From Hyphomicrobium_A sp963724945 (GTDB lineage Bacteria; Pseudomonadota; Alphaproteobacteria; Rhizobiales; Hyphomicrobiaceae): a DNA stretch of 64,000 nucleotides. The translations under genes were made by a program, and so were the position numbers. This document shows, piece after piece, positions 43,001 through 51,115 of the stretch (position 1 is its first letter; each line of letters begins with the position of its first letter). Below the pieces are notes generated by a model that did no database searches, was not told the origin of the DNA, and saw nothing but the letters and a program-made list of their open reading frames with translations. The DNA lies in NCBI GenBank assembly GCA_963724945.1, contig CAVRWL010000003.1:1240001-1304000 (forward strand), read 5' to 3'.

Positions 43001-43016
43001 TTATGGGATTCCATAA
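43001..43016. promoter_or_regulatory. Inverted repeat between the amidase gene and mutL
   Basis: TTATGG-GATT-CCATAA (6-bp arms) lies 60 bp from the amidase start and 62 bp from the mutL start, central to the divergent promoter region. It is a weak operator candidate. Confidence 0.25.
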
Positions 43017-43078
43017 AATGCCGCGGATTCGGTGCGAATTGAGGGATGGGCTAACGTGCCGGCCGGACAGGAGGGGTG

Positions 43079-44868
43079 ATGGCCATCCGCCAATTATCGC
43101 CGGAGACGATCAACCGCATCGCCGCGGGCGAGGTGGTCGAGCGCCCGGCGAGCGTCGTCAAGGAGCTCGTGGAGAACGCGCTCGACGCTCGCGCGCGCGA
43201 GATCGAGGTCGTCACCGCCTCGGGCGGGCTCGCGCTCATCCGCGTGACCGACGACGGCTCCGGCATGGCACCCGACGACCTTCTCCTGTCGGTTGAGCGC
43301 CACGCCACCTCCAAGCTCTCCGAGGAGGACCTGTTCGCGATCCAAACGCTCGGCTTCCGCGGCGAGGCGCTGCCCTCCATCGGCTCGATCGCCAAGCTCA
43401 CGCTCCTGTCGCGCGCGCGCGGCATACCGAGGCCTTCGCCATCACCGTCGATCGCGGCGCCAAGGAGCCGTTGCGGCCGGCCGCAGGCAACCCCGGCACG
43501 CGCGTGGAAGTGCGCGATCTCTTCGCCAGCGTGCCGGCGCGCTTGAAGTTCTTGAAATCGGAGCGCGCCGAGAACATGGCGGTCTCCGAGGTCATCAAGC
43601 GCCTCGCCATGGCGCACCCGCAGGTCGGCTTCACGCTGACGACCGGCGAGCGCACCGGCTTGCGCTTTCCGCGCGAGGCGCAAAGCCCCGAAGGCTTGCT
43701 CGGCCGGCTGGGGCGCATCATGGGGCCTGAGTTCTTGAAGGATGCGCTTGCCGTTTCCGGCGCGCGCGACGGCGTCGCCGTTAAGGGTTTTGCCGGCCTG
43801 CCGACCCTGCACCGGCCCGACGCCGCCCAGCAGTACCTCTTCGTCAACGGGCGCCCCGTGAAGGACAAGCTCCTCGTCGGCGCGGTGCGCGCAGCCTACG
43901 GCGATTTGATCCCGCGCGGGCGCCATCCGCTGCTAGCGCTGTTCGTGACGCTGCCGCCGGCGGAGGTCGACGTGAACGTGCACCCCGCGAAAGCGGAGGT
44001 GCGCTTCCGCGACGCCGGCGCGGTGCGCTCCCTCATCGTCAACGCGTTGAGCGCCACCTTGCACGGCGCCGGTCATCGCGCCTCGGTGCGCGGCGGCGCG
44101 GCGACGCTCGGCGAGCTCAAGCCCAACGTCGTTCCCTTCGAGCGCCAGCGCGCGCCGGCCTACGGTTCCCCGCGCGGCACGGTTGGCTTCGGCCTCGCCG
44201 AGGCGATGCAGGCGCCCTTCGAGGCCTTCGCCGACCCGAGTGCGGATGTAAGCGCCGACGCCGGCGCGATTCCCGAGGCCCTGCTCGACAGCCCGCTCGG
44301 GGCCGCGCGCGCGCAACTGCACGAGACGTATATCGTCGCGCAGACGCGAGATTCCGTCGTCATCGTCGACCAGCACGCCGCACACGAGCGCCTCGTCTAC
44401 GAGCGCATGAAGGCGATGCTGGCGGCAAACGGCGTTTCGCGCCAGGGCCTGCTCATTCCCGTCGTCGTCGATCTTGATGCGGAGGAGGCGGCCGCGCTCG
44501 CCGAGCGCGCGTGCGAGCTCGCCGAGCTGGGGCTTGTCGTCGAGCCGTTCGGCGCTGGCGCCGTCGCCGTGCGCGAGATCCCGGCAGTGTTGGGCGAGAC
44601 CGACGTCGTGGGGCTCGTCAAGGACCTCGCAGCCGACATCGCCGCTGAGGGCAGCGGGCTCGCCCTGAAGGAGCGGCTCGAGGCGGTGTGCTCGAGCATG
44701 GCGTGCCACGGCAGCGTGCGCGCGGGGCGGCGGCTCACGCCCGAGGAGATGAACGCGCTTCTGCGCGCCATGGAGGCGACGCCCTATTCCGGCCAGTGCA
44801 ACCACGGGCGGCCGACCTACGTCGAACTAAAGCTCACCGACATCGAGCGCCTGTTCGGCCGGCGCTGA
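43079..44868 (+). pseudogene. mutL: DNA mismatch repair protein MutL, frameshifted at a CG run
   Basis: MutL, an ATPase with latent endonuclease that couples mismatch recognition to strand removal. The frame from 43079 (strong AGGAGGGG site) encodes the GHKL ATPase motifs ENALDA, DDGSGM, HATSKL and GFRGEAL, but after (CG)6 at 43410-43421 it leaves frame and stops at 43544-43546. The other frame carries the rest to 44868, with DQHAAHERLVYE (endonuclease motif) and ACHGSVRAG and CNHGRPT. Removing two bases (one CG) restores the reading TLLSRARHTEAFAITVDRG. Intact length would be about 595 residues. A true mutator state, phase variation or a sequencing error are all possible. Confidence 0.9.
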
Positions 44869-44963
44869 AATTCCCCCTTTCACTGCATTGATCCGGCGCA
44901 AGGCCCAACTCGATCGGACGCGCTAACGCTGCATTCTTAAGGATTCGTGGGAGGGACCATCTC

Positions 44964-45965
44964 GTGAGGCAGACAGCCCAGACAGCAAAGATGGCGCTCG
45001 CCGCAGCAGGGCTCGTGCTTATTGCCGGCGGGGCGCAGGCGGACCGGCTTGCTGATTGCAAGGAGGGCAAGGTCGGCGAGGTGCGGATCGCCGCTTGCAG
45101 CGAGGTCATCGCCAGCACGACGACGGCGCCTCAAGCGCGCGCGGAGGCCTACCGCATCCGCGCCGAGGCTTATTCGCAGCGCGCGGCGCACAAAAAGGCC
45201 GTCGCCGACTTTACCGAGGCCATCCGCTTGAAGGCGGACGATGGCGCCTCCTACTACGGGCGCGGCGCCGCGCGCCTCGCTCTCGCCGACGTCGACGGCG
45301 CCATCGCCGACTTCACGCAGGCGATCCGCTACAGCGGCTCCTCGGCCGGGCTCTATGTCGCGCGCGGCTACGCGCAGCTCGTCAAGGGCAACGCTGGCGA
45401 GGCCGTCGCCGACTTCACGGTGGCGATCCGCCTCGATCCCAAGAGCGCCAGCGCCTTCAACAATCGCGGCCTCGCCTACCGCAAGAAGGGCGATCTCGAC
45501 AATGCGATCAAGGACTATACCTCGGCAATCGGGCTCAACCCGATCTATGCGATCGCCTACAACAACCGCGGCTACGTGCTCGAGGCGAAGGGCGAGAAGC
45601 AGGCCGCCGCCGCCGATTTCCGCCGCGCTCTGTCGCTCGATCCTTCGCTCGTCGGCGCCAGGAAGGGCCTAAAGCGCTTGGGCGAGCCGGAGGCGGCGGC
45701 AGCCGAGACCGACAGGCTCGTCGAGCGCGGGCGGCTGCTGGCGGAGCGCAACTGCGCCTGGTGCCACGCCATCGGCAAGACGGGCGACAGCCCCAACCCG
45801 CGCGCCCCGCGCTGGCGCGATCTCTACAAGCGCCATCCGATTCAGGCCTTGCGCGATCCGTTGACGCGCGGGATCGCGCGCCCGCACGACGAGATGCCGA
45901 AATTCCAGCTCTCGGACGCGGAGACCGATACGATCGTCGCCTACATCAACAGCCTCAACCCGTGA
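44964..45965 (+). CDS. Secreted TPR protein with C-terminal cytochrome c domain
   Basis: 333 residues: a signal peptide (about 1-26, ending GGAQA), then at least four tetratricopeptide units (about 60-240; AVADFTEAIRLKADDGASYY, AIADFTQAIRY, AVADFTVAIRLDPKS, AIKDYTSAIGLNPIY), then a short class I cytochrome c domain (about 250-333). The haem site is CAWCH near 265 and the axial Met is in DEMPKFQLSDAE near 312. The GTG start is uncertain but the frame is clear. It would be a periplasmic haem protein with a protein-docking arm; partners are unknown. Confidence 0.85.
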   Translation: MRQTAQTAKMALAAAGLVLIAGGAQADRLADCKEGKVGEVRIAACSEVIASTTTAPQARAEAYRIRAEAYSQRAAHKKAVADFTEAIRLKADDGASYYGRGAARLALADVDGAIADFTQAIRYSGSSAGLYVARGYAQLVKGNAGEAVADFTVAIRLDPKSASAFNNRGLAYRKKGDLDNAIKDYTSAIGLNPIYAIAYNNRGYVLEAKGEKQAAAADFRRALSLDPSLVGARKGLKRLGEPEAAAAETDRLVERGRLLAERNCAWCHAIGKTGDSPNPRAPRWRDLYKRHPIQALRDPLTRGIARPHDEMPKFQLSDAETDTIVAYINSLNP

Positions 45966-46024
45966 GGGCGCGGTGGGAGGACGGGGCAGCGCCGCGCGCT
46001 TGCCTCGTTGGGTGCGTCCCCTCC

Positions 46025-46167
46025 ACCCGTCATCCCGGCCGACCCCGGCCTCCGAGCCGGGGGAGAGCCGGGATCTTGCCGCAGGCGCTGCGGCTCATCG
46101 CAAGATCCCGGATCGCCTCCGCGTCCATTGGCTTCGCCAAGACGCCTCGGCGTCCGGGATGACGGGT
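46025..46167. repeat. 143-bp palindromic repeat element
   Basis: Perfect 14-bp terminal inverted repeats, ACCCGTCATCCCGG (46025-46038) and CCGGGATGACGGGT (46154-46167). Inside are a second pair, CCGGGATCTTGC and GCAAGATCCCGG, and shorter arms. It fills the gap between the TPR-cytochrome gene and pspC. Its form is that of a dispersed intergenic palindromic repeat or a small non-coding mobile element; only one copy is visible in this window. Confidence 0.75.
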
Positions 46168-46287
46168 TGGGTTGCGGCACCGGGCGCCCGGCCCTCTCGG
46201 CGCATAGCGGATGAGGGGCGGTTTGGGCGTCGGTGCCTTTCCGAATAGCGCTTGCCAAGCGTGCCGCGGGGCCTTACCTCGCTCCCC

Positions 46288-46497
46288 ATGCACGACGACC
46301 CGATGTCGAAACCTCTGATGCGCGTGCGCGACGGCGCGCTCATCGCCGGTGTGTGCGGCGGCATCGCCAAGTGGCTCGGCTGGGATCCGACGCTCGTGCG
46401 CTTCGGCTACGTCGTCCTCTCGATCTTCTCGGCGGGCTTCCCGGGCATCCTCGTTTACATCCTGTTGTGGATCTTGATGCCGCGCGAGCCCGTCTAA
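46288..46497 (+). CDS. PspC domain-containing protein
   Basis: 69-residue membrane protein of the phage-shock C domain: LMRVRDGALIAGVCGGIAKWLGWDPTLVRFGYVVLS, with membrane helices at about 22-44 and 48-66. Full PspC regulates the phage-shock response, but short stand-alone forms like this one are common and of unclear role. The ATG at 46288 is preferred; 46303 is an alternative and a TTG at 46252 is unlikely. Its stop overlaps the convergent rsmD stop by 4 bp. Confidence 0.8.
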   Translation: MHDDPMSKPLMRVRDGALIAGVCGGIAKWLGWDPTLVRFGYVVLSIFSAGFPGILVYILLWILMPREPV

Positions 46498-47054
46498 GGC
46501 TCATAGCGGGTGATGAAGATCTGCGTATCGCCGTAGGTGCGCTTATCGATCATGCCGAAGCCTTGCGGCAACTCGATCGCGGCGCTTGCCCGTTCCTCCA
46601 AGACCGCGATGGCGCCGGCTAGAAGCCAGCCGCCTGCGGCCAGCGAGGAGAGCGCGCCTTCGCCGAGCCCGCGGCCGTAGGGCGGATCGAGGAACGTCAG
46701 GTTGAACGGCGCGATCGTGCCGACAGGCCCGAGGTCGGTGGCGTTGCGGCGGAAGATGCGTGTCTGACCCGTCAGCTCAAACGCCTCGATGTTGGCGCGG
46801 ATCAGCGCACGCGCCTCCGGGCTCTCCTCGACGAAGAGGCAGAACGCCGCCCCGCGCGAGAGTGCCTCGAGTCCTAACGCGCCGGTGCCGGCAAAAAGAT
46901 CGATTGTGCGGGCGCCTTGAAGCGCGAAGCCGTCGATGCCGTGCGCGAGGATGTTGAACAGCGATTCGCGCACGCGGTCGGAGGTGGGGCGCAGCCCCTC
47001 GTGCTTGGGCGCGGCGATCGCACGTCCGCGCAAGGTGCCGGCGACGATCCTCAT
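46494..47054 (-). CDS. rsmD: 16S rRNA (guanine966-N2)-methyltransferase RsmD
   Basis: Methylates G966 of 16S rRNA. 186 residues with RIVAGTLRGRAI at the start, the SAM-binding loop DLFAGTGALGLEALSRGA (about 51-68) and the catalytic DPPYG (about 123-127). The ATG at 47054 overlaps the rluB stop by 4 bp; the longer frame to 47483 lies across rluB and is rejected. The rluB-rsmD pair is common in alphaproteobacteria. Confidence 0.94.
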   Translation of the reverse strand: MRIVAGTLRGRAIAAPKHEGLRPTSDRVRESLFNILAHGIDGFALQGARTIDLFAGTGALGLEALSRGAAFCLFVEESPEARALIRANIEAFELTGQTRIFRRNATDLGPVGTIAPFNLTFLDPPYGRGLGEGALSSLAAGGWLLAGAIAVLEERASAAIELPQGFGMIDKRTYGDTQIFITRYEP

Positions 47055-47941
47055 GGAGCCTTCACGGGAGCCTTCCCGGGAGCCTTTCCGCTCTTGCGCG
47101 CCGTCCTGCGCGCGCGCTCGGCCTCGGCCGGCCCGTCGAGGCCAAGCTCGGCTGAGAGCCCAGGTCCGAGCTGCTCGGCCAAGACGCGGCGCTTCACCGG
47201 CTCCACCGCGCCGGGCTTCAGGTCCAAGAGCTGGAACGGACCGTAGGAGATGCGGATCAGGCGGTTCACGTCGAGCCCGAGGTGAGAGAGGACGCGCCGC
47301 ACCTCGCGGTTCTTGCCTTCGCGCAAGGCTACCGTCAGCCACGCATTCGCGCCCTGCACGCTGTCGAGCGTGGCCTCGATCGCGCCGTAGCGCACGCCCT
47401 CGATCTCGACGCCGGCCTTCAAGGCGTCGAGCTGCTCTTGCGCGACGCGGCCGTGCGCGCGCACGCGGTAGCGCCTGAGCCACCCGGTCGCGGGCAGCTC
47501 CAGGTGGCGTGCGAGCGTCCCGGCGTTGGTCAACAGCAAGAGCCCCTCGCTGTTGAAATCGAGGCGGCCGATGGAGATGACGCGCGGCAAGTCCGGCGGC
47601 AGGCCGGCAAAGACCGTGGGGCGCCCCTGCGGGTCCTTATGCGTGGTGACGAGGCCCTTGGGCTTGTGGTACCGCCACAGGCGGACCGCCTCGGCCGCCG
47701 GCAACGGCTTCCCGTCGATCAGGACGCGGTCGTTGGCGGAAACCTCGACGGCAGGCGTCGTCAGGATCTTGCCGTTGACGCTGACGCGGCCGTCGGCGAT
47801 CCAGCGCTCGGCCTCGCGGCGTGAGCACAGGCCCGCCCGCGCCATCGCCTTGGCGATGCGCAGGGGGGCGCCGGCCTCGGGCGGGCCTACGCGCTTGGCA
47901 CCCGTTTTGCGCGGGCGCTTGCTGGTGTGCGTGTCGGGCAT
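47051..47941 (-). CDS. rluB: rRNA pseudouridine synthase (RluB/RsuA family)
   Basis: Converts a uridine of rRNA to pseudouridine. 296 residues: an N-terminal S4 RNA-binding domain (about 29-75, AKAMARAGLCSRREAERWI), then the catalytic domain with the active-site aspartate in ISIGRLDFNSEGLLLLTN (about 122-139). The last ~45 residues are a Lys/Arg/Ala-rich tail with repeated K-x-P. The ATG at 47941 is chosen because upstream sequence to 48157 is shared with divergent tadA. Confidence 0.88.
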   Translation of the reverse strand: MPDTHTSKRPRKTGAKRVGPPEAGAPLRIAKAMARAGLCSRREAERWIADGRVSVNGKILTTPAVEVSANDRVLIDGKPLPAAEAVRLWRYHKPKGLVTTHKDPQGRPTVFAGLPPDLPRVISIGRLDFNSEGLLLLTNAGTLARHLELPATGWLRRYRVRAHGRVAQEQLDALKAGVEIEGVRYGAIEATLDSVQGANAWLTVALREGKNREVRRVLSHLGLDVNRLIRISYGPFQLLDLKPGAVEPVKRRVLAEQLGPGLSAELGLDGPAEAERARRTARKSGKAPGKAPVKAP

Positions 47942-47989
47942 GGACCTTGGACTTGAATTGGAATCGGGTGCGACTTGGCTGAGCCCCTT

Positions 47990-48448
47990 ATGACATCGCC
48001 GCGCGACTTGGGCCATATGGCGCGCGCACTTGCCGAGGCGGATGCGGCGGGCCAGCGCGGCGAGGTGCCGGTAGGTGCCGTCATCGTCGCAGTGGACGGG
48101 GCGCTGCTGGCCGCCGCCGGAAACCGCACGCGCGAATACGCCGACCCGACCGCGCACGCGGAGCTATTGGCCATCCGCGCAGCGTGCGCGAGCCTCGGCT
48201 CGGAACGGCTCAACGACTGCGACCTCTACGTGACGCTGGAGCCGTGCGCCATGTGCGCGGCGGCGATTTCCTTTGCGCGCATCCGCCGGCTCTACTACGG
48301 GGCGTCAGACCCCAAGGGCGGCGGGGTCGAGCACGGGGCGCGCGTGTTCAACCAGCCGACCTGCCATCATGCGCCGGAGATCTACGCCGGGATCGACGAG
48401 GCCCGCGCCGCCGCCCTCCTCAAGGCTTTCTTCCAGACGAAGCGCTGA
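47990..48448 (+). CDS. tadA: tRNA-specific adenosine deaminase TadA
   Basis: Deaminates A34 to inosine in tRNA-Arg(ACG). 152 residues. Zinc ligands and catalytic Glu: DPTAHAELLAI (His and Glu near 55-57) and TLEPCAMCAAAIS (Cys pair near 86-89). The ATG at 47990 is preferred; a TTG at 47975 would add five residues. It is divergent from rluB by 48 bp and converges on the patatin gene 8 bp downstream. Confidence 0.93.
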   Translation: MTSPRDLGHMARALAEADAAGQRGEVPVGAVIVAVDGALLAAAGNRTREYADPTAHAELLAIRAACASLGSERLNDCDLYVTLEPCAMCAAAISFARIRRLYYGASDPKGGGVEHGARVFNQPTCHHAPEIYAGIDEARAAALLKAFFQTKR

Positions 48449-48456
48449 GTGCAGCC

Positions 48457-49446
48457 TCAACCCTTGGAGCGGCCGCGCTTGAGCAGTGGGCGGCGCTGGC
48501 GGGCCTGCGGGGCGGAAAGCTCGGGCGTCGCCGCCGGCTCCTCGACCGCCTCCACCGTCTCCGCCTCGAGCACGCGCGCCAGTTGCGCCTTCAGGCGCTC
48601 CTTGGCGGGCGCGGCGGCGGCGAGGATCTCGTCCACCTTGAGGAAATCGAGGATCTGGAAACGGCTCGTGCCGGCGTCGATGTAGACATCGGGGTGGCGC
48701 GTCTTGAGCTTCTCGCGGATGATGGTGCGCTCGAAGATGAAGTTGGAGGCAAAGAGCGCCTCCCAGGCCTTGGGCGTCTCCTGCCCTGGGCGGCGCACCG
48801 GGGCTCCGCTCACGTCGACGGCGACCGTCAAGTCGGCCTCTCCATTGAGGATGTCGAAGGGGAGCGGATTGACGAGGCCGCCGTCGATCAGGACGCGGCC
48901 GTTGACCAGCACCGGCTCGAAGATGACGGGGAGTGCCATCGAGGCGGCGATCGCCTGGCGCAGCGGGCCGGAGGAGAACACCACGGGCTCCTGCGCGTAG
49001 AAGTCGGAGGCGACGATCTTCAAGGGGATCGTCAGGTGGGCGAAGTCGTAGGCGATGTGCGGCGGCAGGATGATGTCGAGCAGGCGGTCGGGGGCGAGGA
49101 ACGCCGAGCGCGCCGCGAACACGTTCCAGATGCGCCGCGTAGTTCTGACGCGCGCCGCGTAGAGATCGCGCACGAGATCGAGGCGCTTCCTCAAGACCTC
49201 GTAGGTGTGCGCGCGGATCTCGCGACCCGAGAGGCCCGAGGCGTAGGCCGCCGCGAACACGGCCCCGATCGAGGTGCCGGCGATGATCTTGGGGCGCACG
49301 CCGAGCTCGTCGAACGCTTCCAGGATCTGGATGTGGGCGAGCCCGCGCGCGCCGCCGCCGCCGAGCGCGAGCGCGATCGAAGGCGCGCGCGCCGGCAGCT
49401 TGGGCGCGGCGGGCGCTGTAGGGACGGTCACGTGCTTCTTGCTCAT
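48457..49446 (-). CDS. Patatin-like phospholipase family protein
   Basis: 329 residues, cytoplasmic. The catalytic dyad is Ser in GTSIG (about 58-62) and Asp in IDGGLVNPLPFD (about 187-198); the oxyanion loop is LGGGGARGLAHI (about 28-39). RssA/YchK-type patatins of this size are widespread and probably act on membrane lipids. The C-terminal ~50 residues are Ala/Glu/Arg-rich and probably disordered. Confidence 0.92.
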   Translation of the reverse strand: MSKKHVTVPTAPAAPKLPARAPSIALALGGGGARGLAHIQILEAFDELGVRPKIIAGTSIGAVFAAAYASGLSGREIRAHTYEVLRKRLDLVRDLYAARVRTTRRIWNVFAARSAFLAPDRLLDIILPPHIAYDFAHLTIPLKIVASDFYAQEPVVFSSGPLRQAIAASMALPVIFEPVLVNGRVLIDGGLVNPLPFDILNGEADLTVAVDVSGAPVRRPGQETPKAWEALFASNFIFERTIIREKLKTRHPDVYIDAGTSRFQILDFLKVDEILAAAAPAKERLKAQLARVLEAETVEAVEEPAATPELSAPQARQRRPLLKRGRSKG

Positions 49447-49552
49447 GGCGACTGCCGGCGAATCAGGGACGATGCGAGCCTAGCTTCGAAGTCTGACAGC
49501 AAATTGTAGCCGATCGGAACTGTCCGGGGCGCGGCGCCGGAGCGCGTGCAAC

Positions 49553-50836
49553 TCAAGCCTCCGCCGTCTCGCGCGCGACGGCGCGCCAGCCGATGTCGGA
49601 GCGACAGAAGCCGCCCGGCCAGTCGATCTTGGCAATCGCCGCGTAGGCGCGCGCCTGCGCTTCCCGGATGTTGGGTCCGCGCGCCGTGATGTCGAGAACG
49701 CGGCCTCCAGCGGCGAGGAAACGGTCGCCGACGCGCTTCGTCCCGGCGTGAAAGATCTCTACGCCCTCGGTCGCGGCCGCCGCGTCGAGCCCTTTGATCT
49801 CGGTGCCGGTCTCAGGCGGGCCCGGATAGCCCTCGGCGGCCATCACGACCGTCAGCGCGGCCTCGCTCAGCCACTCGAGCGCGATTGTCTCGAGCGTGCC
49901 GTCGACGGTGGCGATGAGCGCCGGCAACAGGTCGGACTTCAGGCGCACCATCAAGACCTGCGCTTCCGGGTCGCCGAAGCGCACGTTGTACTCGATGAGC
50001 TTGGGGCCCTCGCGCGTGATCATGAGGCCGGCGAACAGCACGCCCTTATAGGGCGTGCCGCGCGCCGCCATGGCGGCAATCGTCGGCGTGATGATCTCGT
50101 CCATGGTGCGCTTGACGATCGCCGGCGTCATCACCGGGGTGGGCGAGTAGGCACCCATGCCGCCGGTATTGGGGCCGGTGTCGCCGTCGCCGACGCGTTT
50201 GTGATCCTGAGCGGCAGCAAGCGGCAACACGTGCTCTCCGTCGACGAGGACGAAAAAGCTCGCCTCCTCGCCTTCGAGGAAATCCTCAACGACGATCTGC
50301 GTTCCCGCCTTGCCGAAGGCGCCTGCAAAGCAGGCCTCGACGGCCGCCTCGGCCTCAGCGCGGCTTTCGCAGATCATCACGCCCTTGCCGGCGGCGAGCC
50401 CGTCGGCCTTGACGACCAGCGGCAGCTTGTGGCGCGCGATGTAGGCTTTGGCGGACGCTGCATCGGAAAAGCGCTCATAGGCCGCGGTCGGGACCTTGAA
50501 CTCGCGCGCGAGATCCTTGGCGTAGCCCTTCGACGCCTCGAGCCGGGCCGCGGCTTGGCTCGGCCCGAAGCACTTGATGCCGGCGGTGGTCAAGTCGTCC
50601 ACAAGCCCGGCGACCAGCGGGGCTTCCGGTCCGATCACGACGAAGCCGATGGTGTTATCCTTGCAAAAGCGTATCACCGCGGTGTGGTCGGCGATGGCGA
50701 TATCCACACAGCGGGCGATCTCCGCAATTCCGCCGTTGCCGGGTGCACAATAGAGCCTGGTCAGCAGCGGGCTCTTGCTCAGCGCCCAGGCAAGCGCGTG
50801 CTCGCGTCCGCCGGAACCGATGAGGAGCACGTTCAT
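49553..50836 (-). CDS. purD: Phosphoribosylamine-glycine ligase
   Basis: GAR synthetase, the second step of purine synthesis: it joins glycine to 5-phosphoribosylamine using ATP. The 427 residues begin MNVLLIGSGGREHALAW and contain the ATP-grasp lid VKADGLAAGKGV (about 139-150) and NTGGMGAYSPTP (about 222-233), with RFGDPEAQVL near 285. Normal length. Two large palindromic elements lie between it and xseA. Confidence 0.97.
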   Translation of the reverse strand: MNVLLIGSGGREHALAWALSKSPLLTRLYCAPGNGGIAEIARCVDIAIADHTAVIRFCKDNTIGFVVIGPEAPLVAGLVDDLTTAGIKCFGPSQAAARLEASKGYAKDLAREFKVPTAAYERFSDAASAKAYIARHKLPLVVKADGLAAGKGVMICESRAEAEAAVEACFAGAFGKAGTQIVVEDFLEGEEASFFVLVDGEHVLPLAAAQDHKRVGDGDTGPNTGGMGAYSPTPVMTPAIVKRTMDEIITPTIAAMAARGTPYKGVLFAGLMITREGPKLIEYNVRFGDPEAQVLMVRLKSDLLPALIATVDGTLETIALEWLSEAALTVVMAAEGYPGPPETGTEIKGLDAAAATEGVEIFHAGTKRVGDRFLAAGGRVLDITARGPNIREAQARAYAAIAKIDWPGGFCRSDIGWRAVARETAEA

Positions 50837-50914
50837 CGTTAAGGATCTCTCGAGCCTGGGGACTTTCGCCGCGCTGTGCCCGCCGGCCGGCGGACTGATG
50901 TATCATCGAATCGG

Positions 50915-50993
50915 GCCAGTGTCGCAAATCCGAGGTTCGCACGCACCGTGCTGCATGCGCATTTGCGAACTTCGGATTTAAAGCGACACTGGC
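50915..50993. repeat. 79-bp imperfect palindromic element 1 between purD and xseA
   Basis: Arms GCCAGTGTCGC (50915-50925) and GCGACACTGGC (50983-50993) are perfect; further in, AAATCCGAGGTTCGCA pairs imperfectly with TGCGAACTTCGGATTT. The whole could fold into one long hairpin with a central loop. Confidence 0.8.
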
Positions 50994-51006
50994 AAAAGCA
51001 AAGTTC

Positions 51007-51082
51007 CTAGTGTGGCTTTGGTTCCGAAGTTCCCTCCGGACCAGGCCGCGAGTGGTGGGGAACTTCTGAACCGCCACACTAG
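51007..51082. repeat. 76-bp imperfect palindromic element 2 between purD and xseA
   Basis: Arms CTAGTGTGGC (51007-51016) and GCCACACTAG (51073-51082) are perfect, with inner GGTTCCGAAGTTCCC pairing imperfectly with GGGGAACTTCTGAACC. It lies 13 bp from element 1 and shares its plan and an AGTGT / GAAGTTC core, so the two may be members of one repeat family. Confidence 0.8.
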
Positions 51083-51115
51083 CCTAGAAACCTACCTAGG
51101 AGCCTGCGAGGAGCC

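Noticed and set aside
46494..47483. Longer version of rsmD extended to 47483
   Set aside because: The extra part is an out-of-frame reading of rluB; the true start is the ATG at 47054 that overlaps the rluB stop.
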